Counted from the stretch's first letter, positions 53,983-63,791 are shown. The stretch is 64,000 nucleotides of DNA from Bacteroidia bacterium (GCA_030427585.1 JAUIBW010000017.1:1-64000); one strand, 5' to 3'. Notes: generated from the letters alone by a model not told the origin. Program-made: numbers and translations.

Positions 53983-54835
53983 AACTTGGTTCATGCAACC
54001 TTTTTTTATAATCAGAAGGAGTCATTCCTTTTATTTCCTTAAATTTTCTATTAAAATTAGAGAGGTTTTTAAAACCACTGCGATAAGAAACTTCAGAAAT
54101 GGTAATATCTGATTCCCTGGATATTAATCTACACGCATTCTCAATTCGTACCTCGATCAAAAACTGAAAAAAAGTTTTATTGGTACGTTGTTTAAAATAT
54201 CGACAAAAAGCATTTGGTGTCATATTAGCCAGATCAGCTATCTCTTTTAGAGAAAAATCCCTATTAAACTCATTCATTACTATCTGAAAAACCTTTGCCA
54301 TTCTCTTTCCTTCATTATCTGTATATGCCCTTTTTGAAATGAACGATGATATGGTTTCGGTTTTTGATGTCTTCAGTATTTTTAAGATCTTCAAAAAAAT
54401 GGTAAAACGATCTAATTTTTCTTTTTTCTCAACAATTTTCAAAAACTGTTTTTTTAACTTTTCCTTTTTAGAAAGCACCTTGATCCCATATACAGAGTTC
54501 CTAAAAAAACCTGATAAATCATTAAATTCAGGAAGTTTAAAAAATATATTTCCAAAAGATTCTTTGGTAAAAAAAAGTGAAACCATATACGATTTCACCG
54601 AAGAAGAAGCACTCTTTAATACATGGGGGACATTACTCCCAAAAATCAAAATATCATTAGCTTTATAATCGGTAATCGTATCCCCTACAATTAAGCTTCC
54701 TTCTCCAGATATTATAATTGATATCTGTATCTCTTCATGTTGATGAAATTTATCATAAAAAACAACTTCCCTATCTTCCTGAACGATTAAGGTGTCAGTC
54801 GAGGATTTCGGTATTTTAAATGGTAAAGCTTTCAT
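53975..54835 (-). CDS. AraC family regulator, likely of hydroxyproline catabolism
   Basis: 286 residues. An N-terminal cupin sensor (about 20-110; 'HQHEEIQISIIISGEGSLIVGD') precedes a two-HTH AraC domain (about 185-280): 'FSLKEIADLANMTPNAFCRYF' and 'ITISEVSYRSGFKNLSNFNRKF'. It reads leftward while the hydroxyproline genes run rightward from 54971, with 135 bp between, the standard layout of a local activator. Ligand inferred: hydroxyproline or an intermediate. Confidence 0.85.
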   Translation of the reverse strand: MKALPFKIPKSSTDTLIVQEDREVVFYDKFHQHEEIQISIIISGEGSLIVGDTITDYKANDILIFGSNVPHVLKSASSSVKSYMVSLFFTKESFGNIFFKLPEFNDLSGFFRNSVYGIKVLSKKEKLKKQFLKIVEKKEKLDRFTIFLKILKILKTSKTETISSFISKRAYTDNEGKRMAKVFQIVMNEFNRDFSLKEIADLANMTPNAFCRYFKQRTNKTFFQFLIEVRIENACRLISRESDITISEVSYRSGFKNLSNFNRKFKEIKGMTPSDYKKRLHEPSFS

Positions 54836-54949
54836 TTCTAATTCATCTATGAATCAATATTAATCATAATTATGCATATATTAACAATAAAAGGTAATAT
54901 AGTATCATATATAGATAATTTCTCAATGTATCTTTCATTGGTTTCATAA

Positions 54950-54957
54950 TATCTTTG
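54950..54957 (+). promoter_or_regulatory. -7 box for the hydroxyproline operon
   Basis: TATCTTTG matches TAnnTTTG, 13 bp before the ATG at 54971. No TTTG at -33, as may be expected of an AraC-activated promoter. Confidence 0.4.
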
Positions 54958-54970
54958 AAAAAATTTAAAT

Positions 54971-55897
54971 ATGGCTATAGAATGGAAAGGTGTAATGCCT
55001 GCAGTGACTACAAAATTCACAAAAGACGATACACTAGATTTAAAAATGTTCGAAATTAATATCAACGCCCAACTTAAAGCTGGAGTTCATGGAATTATCT
55101 TGGGCGGAACTTTAGGTGAAGCAAGTACATTAAGTGATGATGAAAAAAGAATTTTGGTTAGAACCACTGTTGATATTGTTAAAAACAAAGTTCCGGTTAT
55201 CATTAATATTGCAGAACAAACCACAAAAGGAGCAATTGAGGCTGCTAAAAACGCAAAAGAAGATGGGGCTAGTGGTTTGATGATGCTCCCTCCAATGCGA
55301 TATAAAGCAGACAACCGAGAAACTATAGTGTATTTTAAAGAGGTGGCCACAAGCACAGATCTACCTATAATGATCTATAACAACCCTGTTGATTATAAAA
55401 TAGAAGTCTCTTTGGATATGTTTGAAGAGCTATTAGTATTAGATAATATACAGGCCGTAAAAGAATCTACAAGAGATATTTCTAATATAACACGAATTAA
55501 AAATCGTTTTGGCAACCGATTAAAAATCCTAAGTGGAGTAGATACATTAGCTCTCGAAAGTTTATTGATGGGTGCAGATGGTTGGGTTGCTGGGTTAGTA
55601 GATGCTTTCCCAGAAGAGACTGTAGCTATTTATGAGCTTCAGAAAGCTGGTCGAATTAAAGAAGCCATAGCTATATATCGTTGGTTTTTACCTTTGCTGG
55701 AGTTAGACATAAACCCTAAATTAGTACAAAACATAAAACTGGCAGAAGTAGCTACCGGAATCGGTACAGAATATATACGCCCTCCCAGACTACCACTGGT
55801 TGGAAATGAACGTAAAAAAGTATTAGAAATTATTGAAAATAGTCTAAAAAAAAGACCACAATTACCCGAATACAAAAACATTGAATTAATAGATTAG
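54971..55897 (+). CDS. DapA-family lyase, likely pyrroline-4-hydroxy-2-carboxylate deaminase
   Basis: 308 residues of the dihydrodipicolinate synthase/NAL family. Schiff-base Lys164 ('QAVKEST') and Tyr136 ('MIYNNP') are in place; the opening 'GVMPAVTTKF' and 'GGTLGEASTLS' fit. Its neighbours (epimerase, FAD dehydrogenase and aldehyde dehydrogenase) point to the deaminase of the trans-4-hydroxyproline pathway, which converts the cyclic imine to alpha-ketoglutarate semialdehyde and ammonia. The specific role is read from context. Confidence 0.85.
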   Translation: MAIEWKGVMPAVTTKFTKDDTLDLKMFEININAQLKAGVHGIILGGTLGEASTLSDDEKRILVRTTVDIVKNKVPVIINIAEQTTKGAIEAAKNAKEDGASGLMMLPPMRYKADNRETIVYFKEVATSTDLPIMIYNNPVDYKIEVSLDMFEELLVLDNIQAVKESTRDISNITRIKNRFGNRLKILSGVDTLALESLLMGADGWVAGLVDAFPEETVAIYELQKAGRIKEAIAIYRWFLPLLELDINPKLVQNIKLAEVATGIGTEYIRPPRLPLVGNERKKVLEIIENSLKKRPQLPEYKNIELID

Positions 55898-55988
55898 TCT
55901 TTAACAGTGATGTATCAAACAATAATAAAGACAGCATCATCCTTTCATTAGAAATTGATCTATTTTCACATTAAATCATTTTGAAATT

Positions 55989-57572
55989 ATGATAACAGGC
56001 AAAAACTATATAGGAAATCAACTTTCGGCTATAGGGAGTAAAACCTACACGACTTTTAACCCTAAGTTGAATATTGAAAATAAACATACATTTTTTGAAG
56101 CTTCGGAAGAAGAAATTGAAAAAGCAGTAGCATTAGCTTCAGAAGCTTTTGAAGTTTTTAGAAAGGTTTCTGGTGCTAAAAAGGCAGAATTTCTAAATGC
56201 AATCGCCGATGAGATCCTGGCTTTAGATGATCTTCTAATAGACACATATAGGTCAGAGACCGGTTTACCCGAAGGAAGAGCAAAAGGCGAACGAGGCAGA
56301 ACAATAGGGCAATTACGAGCTTTTGCCAATTTAGTAGCCGAGGGTTCATGGGTAGAAGCTTCTATAGATACTGCTGATTTGGATCGCAGTCCTATTCCTA
56401 AGCAAGACATTCGTAAAATGCTGGTTCCTCTGGGGCCTGTCGTTGTTTTTGGAGCAAGTAATTTTCCTTTAGCCTACTCTACAGCAGGAGGTGATACTGC
56501 CGCAGCATTTGCTGCAGGATGTCCTGTTATTGTAAAATCACATCCTATGCATGCAGGAACCGGAGAATTAGTATCTGCCGCAATTATCAAAGCAGCCACA
56601 AAAACAGGAATGCCAAATGGCGTATTTTCTAACCTCAATAACTCAGGAATTGAAGTAGGTGTTCAATTAGTAGAACACCCCAAAGTAAAAGCCGTTGGTT
56701 TTACAGGAAGCATTAGAGGAGGTAGAGCTTTATTTGATTTAGCTTCAAAACGACCAGAACCAATCCCGGTATTTGCAGAAATGGGAAGTATAAACCCTGT
56801 AGTTTTATTACCTGAAGCAACAACTACAAAAGGAGTCGATTTGGCTAAAACCTATGCAAAATCAATAACGCTAGGGGCTGGCCAGTTTTGTACAAATCCC
56901 GGTTTGCTCATAGGTGTTAAAGGAGAAGCCTTAACTCATTTTATAACTACACTTTCTGAAGAAATTGTAAAAATTGAACCTTCTTGTATGTTGCATCCCA
57001 ACATAATTGGAAATTTTGAAAGAAACAAAACAAATGCATTGCAGCAAAGTGGACTATCTGTCACCGCAGAACTTGATAGTGATGTTGCTGTAAATTATGC
57101 AAGGCAAACGGTTACCACAGTAGAAGGAAAAACATTTTTAGAAAACACAACCTTACATCAAGAAGTATTTGGACCATTCTCTATGGTTGTGCAATGCCAG
57201 GATATTGAACAATTAGAAGCTATAATTAACACCCTAGAAGGGCAACTTACAGGAACCATAATTGCAGAAAACGAAGAAGCACTACAATACAGTACAGTAA
57301 TTGATGCATTACAAAACAGGGTAGGAAGAATCATCTTTAATGGGGTTCCTACAGGAGTAGAAGTATGCCCATCTATGCTACATGGTGGTCCATATCCTGC
57401 ATCAACAGATAGTAGGTTCACAGCAGTCGGTATTCACTCTATTAAACGATGGGTGCGTCCGTTTAGCTATCAAAGCTGGCCTAATAATTTATTACCAGAC
57501 GAACTTAAGAATGAAAACCCTTTAGGGATTTCCAGGCTGGTTAATGGTAAACATACAGATGCTAAAATCTGA
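55989..57572 (+). CDS. alpha-ketoglutarate semialdehyde dehydrogenase (NADP+ type)
   Basis: 527 residues of the aldehyde dehydrogenase superfamily, longer than usual like other KGSADHs. The catalytic Cys301 is in 'GAGQFCTNPG' and the general base Glu264 in 'FAEMGSINP'; cofactor motif 'FTGSIRGGRAL' lies near 240. It would oxidise alpha-ketoglutarate semialdehyde to alpha-ketoglutarate, feeding the TCA cycle. It follows the deaminase by 91 bp. Confidence 0.88.
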   Translation: MITGKNYIGNQLSAIGSKTYTTFNPKLNIENKHTFFEASEEEIEKAVALASEAFEVFRKVSGAKKAEFLNAIADEILALDDLLIDTYRSETGLPEGRAKGERGRTIGQLRAFANLVAEGSWVEASIDTADLDRSPIPKQDIRKMLVPLGPVVVFGASNFPLAYSTAGGDTAAAFAAGCPVIVKSHPMHAGTGELVSAAIIKAATKTGMPNGVFSNLNNSGIEVGVQLVEHPKVKAVGFTGSIRGGRALFDLASKRPEPIPVFAEMGSINPVVLLPEATTTKGVDLAKTYAKSITLGAGQFCTNPGLLIGVKGEALTHFITTLSEEIVKIEPSCMLHPNIIGNFERNKTNALQQSGLSVTAELDSDVAVNYARQTVTTVEGKTFLENTTLHQEVFGPFSMVVQCQDIEQLEAIINTLEGQLTGTIIAENEEALQYSTVIDALQNRVGRIIFNGVPTGVEVCPSMLHGGPYPASTDSRFTAVGIHSIKRWVRPFSYQSWPNNLLPDELKNENPLGISRLVNGKHTDAKI

Positions 57573-57613
57573 TTTTTTATAATCAATACTAAAAAAGTTA
57601 ATACTCATTTAGA

Positions 57614-59344
57614 ATGAAATTTTTCAAAATCATAGCAATGCTAATATTGTTTTTCTGTTTTAGTTGTAAAGAACAGAAACAGAAAGACCCATCAACTTTA
57701 TTACATCAAATTACTACAGAAATTGAAGAAAGAGAAGGATATGATAAAGAGGCATATCCTCTAGGTCTTTTTACCAAAGAATATTTCAAAAAAGAAGCTG
57801 ATTTTGCTCAAAAAAAGATAGAAGAACTAAATAGTATTGATGCTACCCTACTCAAAGAGACTGATAAAATATCTCTTGAGTTGTTAAAATTCACTTTGCA
57901 AAGAACTGTTGATTTTTATGAGTTTGAAGCCTATCTCAATCCCTTATTATCTGATTCTGGATTTCATAGCAATCTCAATTATATGGTTAGACCATTGGCT
58001 AATTACAAACAGGTAAAAAAATATCTAAACAAACTTAATGCAATCCCCGAATTCGTTGATCAACATTTTATAAACCTAAGAGAAGGCCTTGAAAAAGGAG
58101 TTTCTCAACCAAGAGTCATTTTTAAAGGATATGAATCAACATATAACGATCATATTGTTGATAGTATTGAAAACAGTTATTTCTATTCTCCTTTTAAAGA
58201 TTTACCAGAAGTTTTAACCGAGGCTCAAAAGGATTCGATACATACTGCAGCAAAAGAGGTCATTAAAAATAAGGTTATCCCACAGTTTAAAAAAATAAAG
58301 ACATTCTTTGAAACCGAATATTTACCTAAAACAAGAACCGCTATTGGTGTATCTCAGACTCCAAATGGAGAAGCTTATTATCAAAACAGGATTAACTTTT
58401 ATACGACAAGTACAACATATACCGCAGATGAGATTCATAATATCGGATTAAAAGAAGTCGCCAGAATAAAAGCGCAAATGCAAGTAATAATAAAAGAACT
58501 TAATTTTCAGGGTAGTTTTTTGGACTTTTTTAAATTTCTTCGCACCGATGAGCAATTCTATGCAAAAACGCCTGAAGAATTACTCATGATTGCCCGAGAC
58601 ATGGCTAAGCGAGCTGATGAACAATTACCTCGTTTTTTTAAGACATTACCCAGAAAACCATATGGAGTAGCCCCTGTACCAGATGCTATTGCTCCAAAAT
58701 ACACCAGTGGTCGATATGTAGGAACAGAAGCGAATAGTACCGATCCAGGATATTATTGGGTAAATACTTATGATTTACCCAGCAGAACCCTATATACACT
58801 ACCATCGCTTACCGTGCATGAAGCAGTACCCGGACATCATCTACAAGGCAGTTTAAATAACGAATTAGGAGATAGCATACCTCAATTTAGAAAAGATTTA
58901 TATCTATCAGCATATGGAGAAGGCTGGGGATTATATGCTGAGTTTCTGGCAGAGGAAATGGGAATGTATACTACTCCTTACGAACAATTTGGGAAACTCA
59001 CCTATGAAATGTGGCGAGCATGTCGTTTAGTTGTAGATACAGGAATCCATGCCAAAGGATGGACACGGGAACAAGTCATCGATTTTATGTCTTCGAATAC
59101 AGCATTATCATTGCATGAAATACATACAGAAACCGATCGATATATTTCATGGCCAGGTCAGGCTTTGTCTTATAAAATTGGTGAATTAAAAATTAGAGAA
59201 CTGCGTAAAAAAGCTGAAGCAGCTTTGGGAAATAAATTTGATATCCGAGAATTTCATGAAATTATTCTTGAGCAAGGTACAGTTACGCTTTCCATCTTAG
59301 AAAATAGAATTAATACTTATATCGAAAAAGCAAAAAATGGCTAG
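57614..59344 (+). CDS. DUF885 peptidase lipoprotein
   Basis: 576 residues. Lipoprotein signal with lipobox 'CFSC' around Cys18. The DUF885 metal site is clear: 'VHEAVPGHHLQ' (His402) and, further on, 'YGEGWGLYAEFLAEEMG' supplying the third ligand. The family is built like M32/M3-type zinc metallopeptidases, so it is probably a periplasmic or surface peptidase. It is embedded in the hydroxyproline operon and overlaps the epimerase gene by 8 bp; it may release hydroxyproline-containing peptides. Confidence 0.85.
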   Translation: MKFFKIIAMLILFFCFSCKEQKQKDPSTLLHQITTEIEEREGYDKEAYPLGLFTKEYFKKEADFAQKKIEELNSIDATLLKETDKISLELLKFTLQRTVDFYEFEAYLNPLLSDSGFHSNLNYMVRPLANYKQVKKYLNKLNAIPEFVDQHFINLREGLEKGVSQPRVIFKGYESTYNDHIVDSIENSYFYSPFKDLPEVLTEAQKDSIHTAAKEVIKNKVIPQFKKIKTFFETEYLPKTRTAIGVSQTPNGEAYYQNRINFYTTSTTYTADEIHNIGLKEVARIKAQMQVIIKELNFQGSFLDFFKFLRTDEQFYAKTPEELLMIARDMAKRADEQLPRFFKTLPRKPYGVAPVPDAIAPKYTSGRYVGTEANSTDPGYYWVNTYDLPSRTLYTLPSLTVHEAVPGHHLQGSLNNELGDSIPQFRKDLYLSAYGEGWGLYAEFLAEEMGMYTTPYEQFGKLTYEMWRACRLVVDTGIHAKGWTREQVIDFMSSNTALSLHEIHTETDRYISWPGQALSYKIGELKIRELRKKAEAALGNKFDIREFHEIILEQGTVTLSILENRINTYIEKAKNG

Positions 59345-60347
59345 AACCACTTTTAAATGTATCGATGCTCATACTTGCGGAAATCCGGTAAGAGTAGTTA
59401 CAACGGGTAGACCTGATCTCATTGGAAAAACAATGAGCGAAAAACGTCAACATTTCCTCAACACATATGATTGGATAAGAAAAGGATTAATGTATGAGCC
59501 CAGAGGACATGATATGATGAGTGGTAGTTTTCTATTCGAACCCCACCACCCTGACAATGATTTTTCTATTCTATTTATAGAAACCTCTGGATGCCTTCCT
59601 ATGTGTGGTCATGGTACTATTGGAACCATAACCATAGCTATAGAAGAAGGGTTGATACAACCCAAAACTCCTGGAAAAATTAGAATGGAAGCTCCGGCGG
59701 GTCTGGTCGAAATAGAATACCAGCAAACCAATAAAAAAGTAGATTGGGTAAAACTCAAAAATGTAAAATCATATCTGGCAGCAGAAGGTCTAACTATAGA
59801 ATGCCCAGAATTAGGTAAACTGATTTTTGATGTTGCTTATGGTGGAAATTTTTATGCTATTGTAGATCCTCAAAAAAACTTTAGTGGGGTTCATAATTTT
59901 ACAGCAAGTAAGTTAATACAGTATTCTCAAGTGGTACGTGATCGTATTAACAAAAAATATCCCAACGCATTTATTCACCCAGAAAATGATACGATTAGAG
60001 ATGTGAGTCATATGCTTTGGACAGGAGATCCTATCAATCCTGATTCGTCGGGTAGAAATGCTGTTTTTTACGGAGACAAAGCTATTGATCGTTCTCCCTG
60101 CGGAACAGGAACCTCTGCAAGAATAGCACAATTATATGCCAAAGGAAAGCTACAACCGGGAGAAGAATTCATCCATGAAAGTTTTATCGGAAGTACATTC
60201 ATAGGTAGAATCGAAGAAGAAACACAATTAGGTGACATAAAAGCTATTATCCCAAGTATTCAGGGCTGGGCAAAAGTTTATGGATACAATACTATCATTA
60301 TTGATGATGAAGATGATCCTTATGCACATGGTTTTCAGGTTATTTAG
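59337..60347 (+). CDS. 4-hydroxyproline 2-epimerase
   Basis: 336 residues of the proline racemase family. Both catalytic cysteines are present: Cys90 ('PMCGHGTIG') and Cys255 ('SPCGTGTSA'). Two Cys indicate a racemase/epimerase rather than the Cys/Thr dehydratases. It converts trans-4-hydroxy-L-proline to cis-4-hydroxy-D-proline, the first step of the pathway. The ATG lies inside the end of the peptidase gene (ATGGCTAG), implying coupled translation. Confidence 0.92.
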   Translation: MARTTFKCIDAHTCGNPVRVVTTGRPDLIGKTMSEKRQHFLNTYDWIRKGLMYEPRGHDMMSGSFLFEPHHPDNDFSILFIETSGCLPMCGHGTIGTITIAIEEGLIQPKTPGKIRMEAPAGLVEIEYQQTNKKVDWVKLKNVKSYLAAEGLTIECPELGKLIFDVAYGGNFYAIVDPQKNFSGVHNFTASKLIQYSQVVRDRINKKYPNAFIHPENDTIRDVSHMLWTGDPINPDSSGRNAVFYGDKAIDRSPCGTGTSARIAQLYAKGKLQPGEEFIHESFIGSTFIGRIEEETQLGDIKAIIPSIQGWAKVYGYNTIIIDDEDDPYAHGFQVI

Positions 60348-60428
60348 TTAACACTAAATAAGACATAATAAAATACTAAGTAAACACAACAGAATACCAC
60401 ACTAAGCTTGTCTAAGTGTATTACAATT

Positions 60429-61676
60429 ATGAGCAAAGAAGTTATTATCATAGGAGGCGGGATCATAGGATTATGTTCTGCATATTATTTACATAAAGAA
60501 GGGCACCATGTTACTGTAATTGATCAATCTGCAATGGATTCTGGTGCTTCTTACGTTAATGCAGGCTATCTTTCGCCAAGTCATATCATCCCTCTTGCAG
60601 CACCAGGTGTAATGAAAAAAGGATTAAAATGGATGTTTAACCCTACTAGTCCATTATTTATAAAACCTCGTCTTAATTCGGATTTCTTACGTTGGACGTG
60701 GGCATTTAATAAATCTTGCTCGGTAAAAAACGTAAATCGAGGTATTGCCGCCATAAAAGATATTGCAATATTAGGTAGAGATTTGTATTCTGAAATCAGA
60801 TCTGATGAAAATTTTACGTTTCAGTTAGAAAAAAAGGGGCTTTTAATGCTCTGCCAAACTGAAAAAATGCTCGAAGAAGAAATTCATGTTGGCAGGATCG
60901 CAATCAAAGAAGGATTGCCCGTAAAAGAACTTTCATTTGATGAATTGAAACAAATAGAACCTAATGTACAATTACAGGCAAAAGGAGCAGTTCTTTACGA
61001 ATGTGATTGGCATACTACTCCACAAACCTTTATGGATGAAATGAAAGCTTTTCTTGAAGCTTCTGGGGTAACAATTCATAAGAATCAAAAGGTAGAAGAT
61101 ATTCATATAGAAAACAATAAAATTACTTCGATACGTACTAAGAATACATCGTACACAGCAGATGAAATTGTATTAGCAGCAGGCTCCTGGTCGAATTTGC
61201 TAAGCAAAAAACTAGGGATCAAACTGTTACTTGAAGCCGGAAAAGGATATCGCATTAATTCTGAAAGAGATTTAGGAATAACCATGCCAGCTATACTGAC
61301 AGAAGCAAAAATTGCAGTAACCCCAATGCAGGGATTTACCAGATTTGCCGGCACTATGGAAATAGCAGGTATCAATCATGCAATTAATAAGGTGAGAGTA
61401 GAAACTATCGCAAACGCCACACAGCGATACTATCCCGATATTAAACTTTCTAATGCAGAAAAAGCGGCAGCTACCTCTGGTCTTAGGCCTGTTTCTCCAG
61501 ATGGGTTACCCTATATTGGTAAGTCTGGTACTTGCAATAATCTTACTATTGCTACCGGGCATGCTATGATGGGCTGGACTATGGGAACCTCTACAGGGAA
61601 ACTGGTTTCAGAAATAATTTCTGATCAAAAACCTTCTTTGAGTCTAGAAGCTTATCATCCCGATCGTAAGTTTTAA
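60429..61676 (+). CDS. FAD-dependent D-hydroxyproline dehydrogenase (DadA-like)
   Basis: 415 residues from the ATG at 60429. The N-terminal FAD loop is 'IIGGGIIGLCSAYYLHKEG' and the closing FAD-binding segment 'GHAMMGWTMG' is near 378. It resembles D-amino-acid dehydrogenase and glycine-oxidase enzymes. In context it oxidises cis-4-hydroxy-D-proline to the pyrroline that the DapA-like enzyme takes. 81 bp after the epimerase; last gene of the operon. Confidence 0.87.
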   Translation: MSKEVIIIGGGIIGLCSAYYLHKEGHHVTVIDQSAMDSGASYVNAGYLSPSHIIPLAAPGVMKKGLKWMFNPTSPLFIKPRLNSDFLRWTWAFNKSCSVKNVNRGIAAIKDIAILGRDLYSEIRSDENFTFQLEKKGLLMLCQTEKMLEEEIHVGRIAIKEGLPVKELSFDELKQIEPNVQLQAKGAVLYECDWHTTPQTFMDEMKAFLEASGVTIHKNQKVEDIHIENNKITSIRTKNTSYTADEIVLAAGSWSNLLSKKLGIKLLLEAGKGYRINSERDLGITMPAILTEAKIAVTPMQGFTRFAGTMEIAGINHAINKVRVETIANATQRYYPDIKLSNAEKAAATSGLRPVSPDGLPYIGKSGTCNNLTIATGHAMMGWTMGTSTGKLVSEIISDQKPSLSLEAYHPDRKF

Positions 61677-61754
61677 TCAAAAAAAGTTCTATGATCAAAG
61701 AAGGTTTCTATTAGTTATAAAGAATATTTATAGTAAATAATAAGATCTTATTAC
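61677..61754. other. short AT-rich spacer
   Basis: Between the end of the D-hydroxyproline dehydrogenase gene and the convergent peptide gene. No clear terminator is present on either side. Confidence 0.4.
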
Positions 61755-61931
61755 CTAATTACATGAATGATTCACGCCATTTATAATACGAGATATTAAA
61801 CTGCCAACTGTCCCGTCAACTTCAACAAGATTTTGCTTGTCTCCTCCTTTTATTCTGGCAATATTAGAATCGGTAAGTTTGGTTACATTAATTTTTTTTA
61901 ATTCGAGTTTTACTTTTTTATTCGTTTTCAT
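61755..61931 (-). CDS. orphan class I lanthipeptide-type precursor peptide
   Basis: 58 residues. The leader (1-30) is of the Bacteroidota lanthipeptide/GG-leader kind: 'KKVKLELKKINVTKLTD' followed by 'RIKGG', a double-glycine cleavage site. The predicted core (31-58) is 'DKQNLVEVDGTVGSLIS' to the end and contains Thr41, Ser44, Ser47, Ser56 and one Cys57, so at most one thioether ring could form. No LanB, LanC or transporter gene is in the window. It lies 132 bp after a same-strand TPR/AraC-type regulator. The call rests on the leader pattern, recalled from the family. Confidence 0.7.
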   Translation of the reverse strand: MKTNKKVKLELKKINVTKLTDSNIARIKGGDKQNLVEVDGTVGSLISRIINGVNHSCN

Positions 61932-62063
61932 GATGAGTTAATTTGAACTTTGTGATAATGTAAATGTAGCTATCAAACATTAATTATTATATACATTTTT
62001 TATATGTTCTGGGTAAGATTTATAAATATGTAGTTACTTTTTTAAGCACATTACTATTGTAAC

Positions 62064-63779
62064 CTACTTATTTTCAATATCTTTTATATACTCAGCAGGG
62101 TTACATCCATTTTGCTTATAAAAGGCTTTAACAAAAGACTGAATATTATTAAAACCTACTTCTTTTGCCATAGATGTTATAGAATAGTGTTTAAATTTTT
62201 TGTCATTTTTGATTTGCTGTATACAATATTCAATACGTAAATCATTAATATAGTTGGCAAAGTTTTTTTCTTTATCCATATTGATAATCCTGGATAAATA
62301 TGTAGAATTTGTTTTTAGTTTTTTGGCAACTATGGCTAATGTTAAACCATTTTTTAAAAAAGTTTTATTTTTCTCAAACTCTTCTAAATTCTTTAAAATA
62401 TCATCTCTTAATTCTGGTGCGATTTCAATATCTTTTGTCTTCTGTGTTTTCTTTTTGTTTAGATATTCTGCATTTAGAAGTTTTTCCTCGTATACTTTTT
62501 CATAGCTTTTCTTTCTTTTTTTGTAATAATATAAATACCCCAGACTTATCAATACGATAGTTAATCCACCAAAAACCCATAATTGGTTTATGGTTGTTCT
62601 ACTATGATTTTTAATACTATCTATTAATCGTTCTTTGTCTTTGATAAGTTGTACGTTATCATATTTTTTTACAATATTTATATTTAGTTTTTTATACTTT
62701 ACAGAAAAACTACTATCTAGTTTTATCAGTTTTTCCATAATTCTTAGCTGATTCGCTTTATCATTTTTCTTCTTGTAATGATCTATAAGGAATGTAAATG
62801 CTTCTCTAGTTTCTAATATATAGTTAGAAGCATGTACGGCAGAGTCTATTTTTTTAAAATACCCAATAGCTTCTTCTTCCTGTTCTAGTTCTAGCAGTGT
62901 TTTTCCTAAATATAAATAGGTAATAAGTATATTAGTATACGGAGTCTTTCTGGAAAGAGATAAAGACTTTTTTAAACTATCCTGTGCTATGTTATATTCT
63001 TTTCTATAATAACTATTAACTCCGTAAGATGAAAGTAACTCAGAATAGAAATGTGGGATATCTCCTGATAGAGTCGATGTAATCCCTTTTTTCAAATAGA
63101 AATGTGCAGTATCATACTTTTTAAATAAATTATAACTATCCGACAGTTTACAGAGAGTAGCTATATAATGTGACCTAAATTTACCCATAGTATCCTGTGT
63201 CGATAGGAGGTCTAAATTCTTTTTATAGATTTCTAACGATTCTTTATCTTTTCCCAAAATGGTCTTGAGTATTGCAATATTATGTGTTATAGCGATGATA
63301 TGACCAATATTATTATTGATCTCTGCATGTTTCTTCGAAATTAAATATGAAGTTAAAGCTTCATTATATCGCTCTAATTTTTGTAAAAGATAGCCTCTTA
63401 AAAGATAACCTCTTGCAGGGTAGAATTCATTTTTTACGCCTTTGGTAACAACAATCATAGAATCTGTGTATGCCAAAGCTACTTTTGGATTATTTATATT
63501 CATTTCAAAGAATATTTGATATCCATTTGCTATTTCAATACTATCCTTGTCTTTCTTTGCTCTGGTAAGATATGTATTCGATATTTTTTTTACTAAAACT
63601 GAGTCTTTATAGTGTTTAATAAAAAGTGATCGTAATTCATTATAGGTTTTATGCATTAATGAATCTGAAACTGAATATTGTTTTTCACTAATTCTATTTT
63701 TTTTCGTCATACTCAATCCCTCATTGGAGAGAAAGACCAAGCTCATAAAAATTAAAACAATACTATAAACATTCTTCAT
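62064..63779 (-). CDS. TPR-containing membrane AraC-type regulator
   Basis: 571 residues from the ATG at 63779. A signal peptide (about 1-24) precedes eight or more TPR-like helical pairs in the periplasm (about 60-390; 'LRGYLLQKLERYNEALTSY', 'YNIAQDSLKKSLSLS'). One membrane helix lies at about 399-420, followed by a linker and a cytoplasmic AraC HTH pair (about 465-570; 'LTLAIVAKKLKTNSTYLSRII', 'YSITSMAKEVGFNNIQSF'). Such proteins sense something outside and act directly on DNA. Its target may be the peptide gene downstream; this is inferred. Confidence 0.82.
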   Translation of the reverse strand: MKNVYSIVLIFMSLVFLSNEGLSMTKKNRISEKQYSVSDSLMHKTYNELRSLFIKHYKDSVLVKKISNTYLTRAKKDKDSIEIANGYQIFFEMNINNPKVALAYTDSMIVVTKGVKNEFYPARGYLLRGYLLQKLERYNEALTSYLISKKHAEINNNIGHIIAITHNIAILKTILGKDKESLEIYKKNLDLLSTQDTMGKFRSHYIATLCKLSDSYNLFKKYDTAHFYLKKGITSTLSGDIPHFYSELLSSYGVNSYYRKEYNIAQDSLKKSLSLSRKTPYTNILITYLYLGKTLLELEQEEEAIGYFKKIDSAVHASNYILETREAFTFLIDHYKKKNDKANQLRIMEKLIKLDSSFSVKYKKLNINIVKKYDNVQLIKDKERLIDSIKNHSRTTINQLWVFGGLTIVLISLGYLYYYKKRKKSYEKVYEEKLLNAEYLNKKKTQKTKDIEIAPELRDDILKNLEEFEKNKTFLKNGLTLAIVAKKLKTNSTYLSRIINMDKEKNFANYINDLRIEYCIQQIKNDKKFKHYSITSMAKEVGFNNIQSFVKAFYKQNGCNPAEYIKDIENK

Positions 63780-63791
63780 TCTTATATTCAA

